Shown here: in pieces, positions 62,523 to 64,000 of the stretch | Numbering within the stretch: position 1 is the stretch's first letter | How the letters are laid out: every line of letters starts with the position of its first letter | Origin: Actinostola sp. cb2023 | Lineage: Eukaryota > Cnidaria > Anthozoa > Actiniaria > Actinostolidae | NCBI GenBank assembly: GCA_033675265.1 | Contig: JAUJYZ010000074.1 | Coordinates: forward strand, 434,001 to 498,000 | DNA length: 64,000 nucleotides | Direction: 5' to 3' | Notes under the pieces: model-generated | What the model saw: the letters and a program-made list of their open reading frames with translations, nothing else | Databases searched by the model: none | Told to the model about the DNA's origin: nothing | Program-made: the position numbers and the translations under genes

Positions 62523-62772
62523 GACACGGTCTAATAACCCCCCAGCCAACCCCTTCCTGTCGACCGTTTTTAATTGACTAAAATGGTATTTACTAATTGG
62601 TAGACCACGGAACAATGCACATATTACACACAAAATTTAACTCCAGATGGCATTAAAACGTCTTCTACTTCAGTTAGTTCAAACAGTTTTCACGAAGTGA
62701 AATTTTGTCCCTTGGAATTCCGACCTAAAAGCGTATTCAGGCCTTTCTTTCATTCTAGTGAAACTGTATAAT

Positions 62773-63275
62773 TTTACTCGTGCCCAGGCCTAAGGCCGGG
62801 CACGAGTCTAAGAATGGAGACCGTATTTTTTTTTGTTAGTCGTATAGTCGCGAAATGGAAGAAGGAGACAATAAGTCTGACCACAAGCAGGGGAAAATTA
62901 ATAGGGGAGTCCATCTTCCCTAATACCCTTAGATCCATCAGATTGTTAGCATGGCTATTTTTAGCAACAAGCTACGATTGGTTGGAGGTAAATGACGTCA
63001 CTTGCAGTAAACATGGCGGATATCTCCTTCGTCGATGCTGAACATTTTATACCACAGCTACATCTACATGTAGTTATTAATAAATTAAATTGATAAATCG
63101 TTTATTATATGGCTATTTTTTGCTTTTAAAATGTGGTTTTTGAATTTTTGATTTTGTAAGCGGCCGCGCGGTTCAGTCCCGCCATTTATGTAAACTAGAC
63201 GCTCTACTAGCGTGAACTCTGTTTTGATAGATTTTAAATGTGAAACCTAATAGCTTGTATCATCATACAGAAGTA
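62773..63275. other. Intergenic
   Basis: No supported gene. A short hairpin gtgcccaggcctaaggccgggcac lies at 62779-62802 (each half under 12 bp). An ATG at 63014 opens MADISFVDAEHF with no donor and an early stop. Confidence 0.35.
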
Positions 63276-63561
63276 CAATCTCGTCCCCAGAGCCTGCGTT
63301 ACTTTCGGCCAGCGACGAGAACGTAGGCTCTGGCATAATCCATTTTTTGGGAACAGGATTTCTTGTTCTTCCGGTTTTAGAGCGCATGCGCAAGTTAGCT
63401 GGGCAGTTGGTTGTTGTCCAATCTCGTCCCCAGAGCCTGCGTTACTTTCGGCCAGCGACGAGAACGTAGGCTCTGGCATAATCCATTTTTTGGGAACAGG
63501 ATTTCTTGTTCTTCCGGTTTTAGAGCGCATGCGCAAGTTAGCTGGGCAGTTGGTTGTTGTC
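63276..63561. repeat. 143-bp tandem duplication (x2)
   Basis: Two nearly identical units (caatctcgtccccagagcct ... gcgcatgcgcaagttagctg). The inner block tctcgtccccagagcctgcg / cgacgagaacgtaggctctg is inverted within each unit. It resembles the terminal blocks of the element at 31294-33735. Confidence 0.9.
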
Positions 63562-63613
63562 GATTCAAATTGTCGATTCAGTTTCAGTGGAATCCTTCGA
63601 AAGGTTTCATTAG

Positions 63614-63778
63614 GGAATAGAGTACGCTTTAAAAGCACTTGGTAAAGAAGATACAACAGTAAAAGAAGCGCAGTATCTGAAGTCTTTATTAAAAGCAGTG
63701 GTTTTACAGCAGAAGGATACGCGAACAGTTCTTCCTACGGGTTTATATTTACTCGTGTCTACTTTACACATCAGTTAA
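63614..63778 (+). pseudogene. RecQ helicase N-terminal fragment, truncated in Walker A
   Basis: Frame of 54 codons: IEYALKALGKEDTTVKEAQY, then LKAVVLQQKDTRTVLPTG, after which helicase similarity stops within motif I (no GKS) and the frame ends at TAA. Same gene region as the fragment at 54.8 kb, but a different copy. Sits just after the 143-bp tandem block, suggesting transposon carriage. Confidence 0.55.
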
Positions 63779-64000
63779 TTATTTGAATCTATCATCTTCA
63801 TCTTCTCTAGTTAACGTTATTGTTGTCTCTCCTTCAAATGTATTTCTTTTGAATCTTTCGCCTTCGTAAGCACCTCGATTGGCACCGCCTTTCAGTTGCT
63901 AGCCTAAAGAATATTAGATTTACGATCGACATCTCTTCGTGTAAATTTTGAGCTTCGTTTGAAAACTTTTCAAGACACTTCGAGATACATATAAGCTTAG

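Larger units (their letters stand above)
60192..62772 (+). repeat. Right copy of segmental duplication, with two insertions
   Basis: Direct copy of 53142-54212, interrupted at 60531-61530 by nested MITEs and at about 62003-62522 by a hammerhead-bearing insertion. The left copy shows both sites without the insertions. Confidence 0.85.

Noticed and set aside
63014..63100. ATG-led frame MADISFVDAEHF
   Set aside because: Only about 26 codons, no donor site and no recognisable continuation before 64000.

Overview
The window is animal nuclear DNA. Genes have many short exons with GT-AG (and at least two GC-AG) introns. Intergenic and intronic DNA is packed with microsatellites, minisatellites and small inverted-repeat transposons, and a tRNA-headed SINE is present. 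Gene content (a TKL-type kinase, single-Ig surface proteins, gamma-glutamyltransferase, a short LRR-GPCR) together with this repeat style suggests a non-bilaterian metazoan, a cnidarian or a sponge. The species cannot be fixed from the sequence alone.

Layout. (1) 1-431: probable 3' end of an unidentified acidic protein gene. (2) 994-7404: a four-exon gene whose phase-compatible exons join a TKL-like protein kinase to an apolipoprotein-L-like membrane-inserting domain (631 aa). This is the most unusual gene here. (3) 7.5-10.8 kb: a Mutator-like (MULE) transposase reading frame broken by one in-frame TAG. (4) 11.07-13.22 kb: a tandem pair of inverted-repeat elements with promoter-like ends. (5) 14.5-22.1 kb, minus strand: two sets of exons for single-Ig, Thr/Pro-stalked, probably GPI-anchored proteins; only one signal-peptide exon is visible. 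(6) 26.0-30.5 kb, plus strand: a one-Ig transmembrane receptor with a long, tyrosine-motif-rich cytoplasmic tail. (7) 31.3-33.7 kb: three transposons nested inside each other. (8) 33.87-48.99 kb: a complete 15-exon gamma-glutamyltransferase gene (606 aa), whose introns are inflated by repeats, one made of the gene's own exon. (9) 49.5-52.8 kb: tandem repeats with a datable MITE insertion. (10) 53.1-54.2 and 60.2-62.8 kb: a direct segmental duplication flanking a Pack-MULE-like element carrying a RecQ helicase fragment and a four-exon LRR-GPCR gene (56.41-59.67 kb). The right copy carries extra insertions, one of which contains a complete hammerhead ribozyme. (11) 63.3-63.8 kb: another repeat-associated RecQ fragment.

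How the genes relate. They are independent eukaryotic transcription units, not an operon. Several fit a surface-recognition or innate-immunity theme (Ig receptors, kinase-ApoL fusion), but that is inference. All exon models come from reading splice consensus and reading-frame phase by eye; no alignment or transcript was available.
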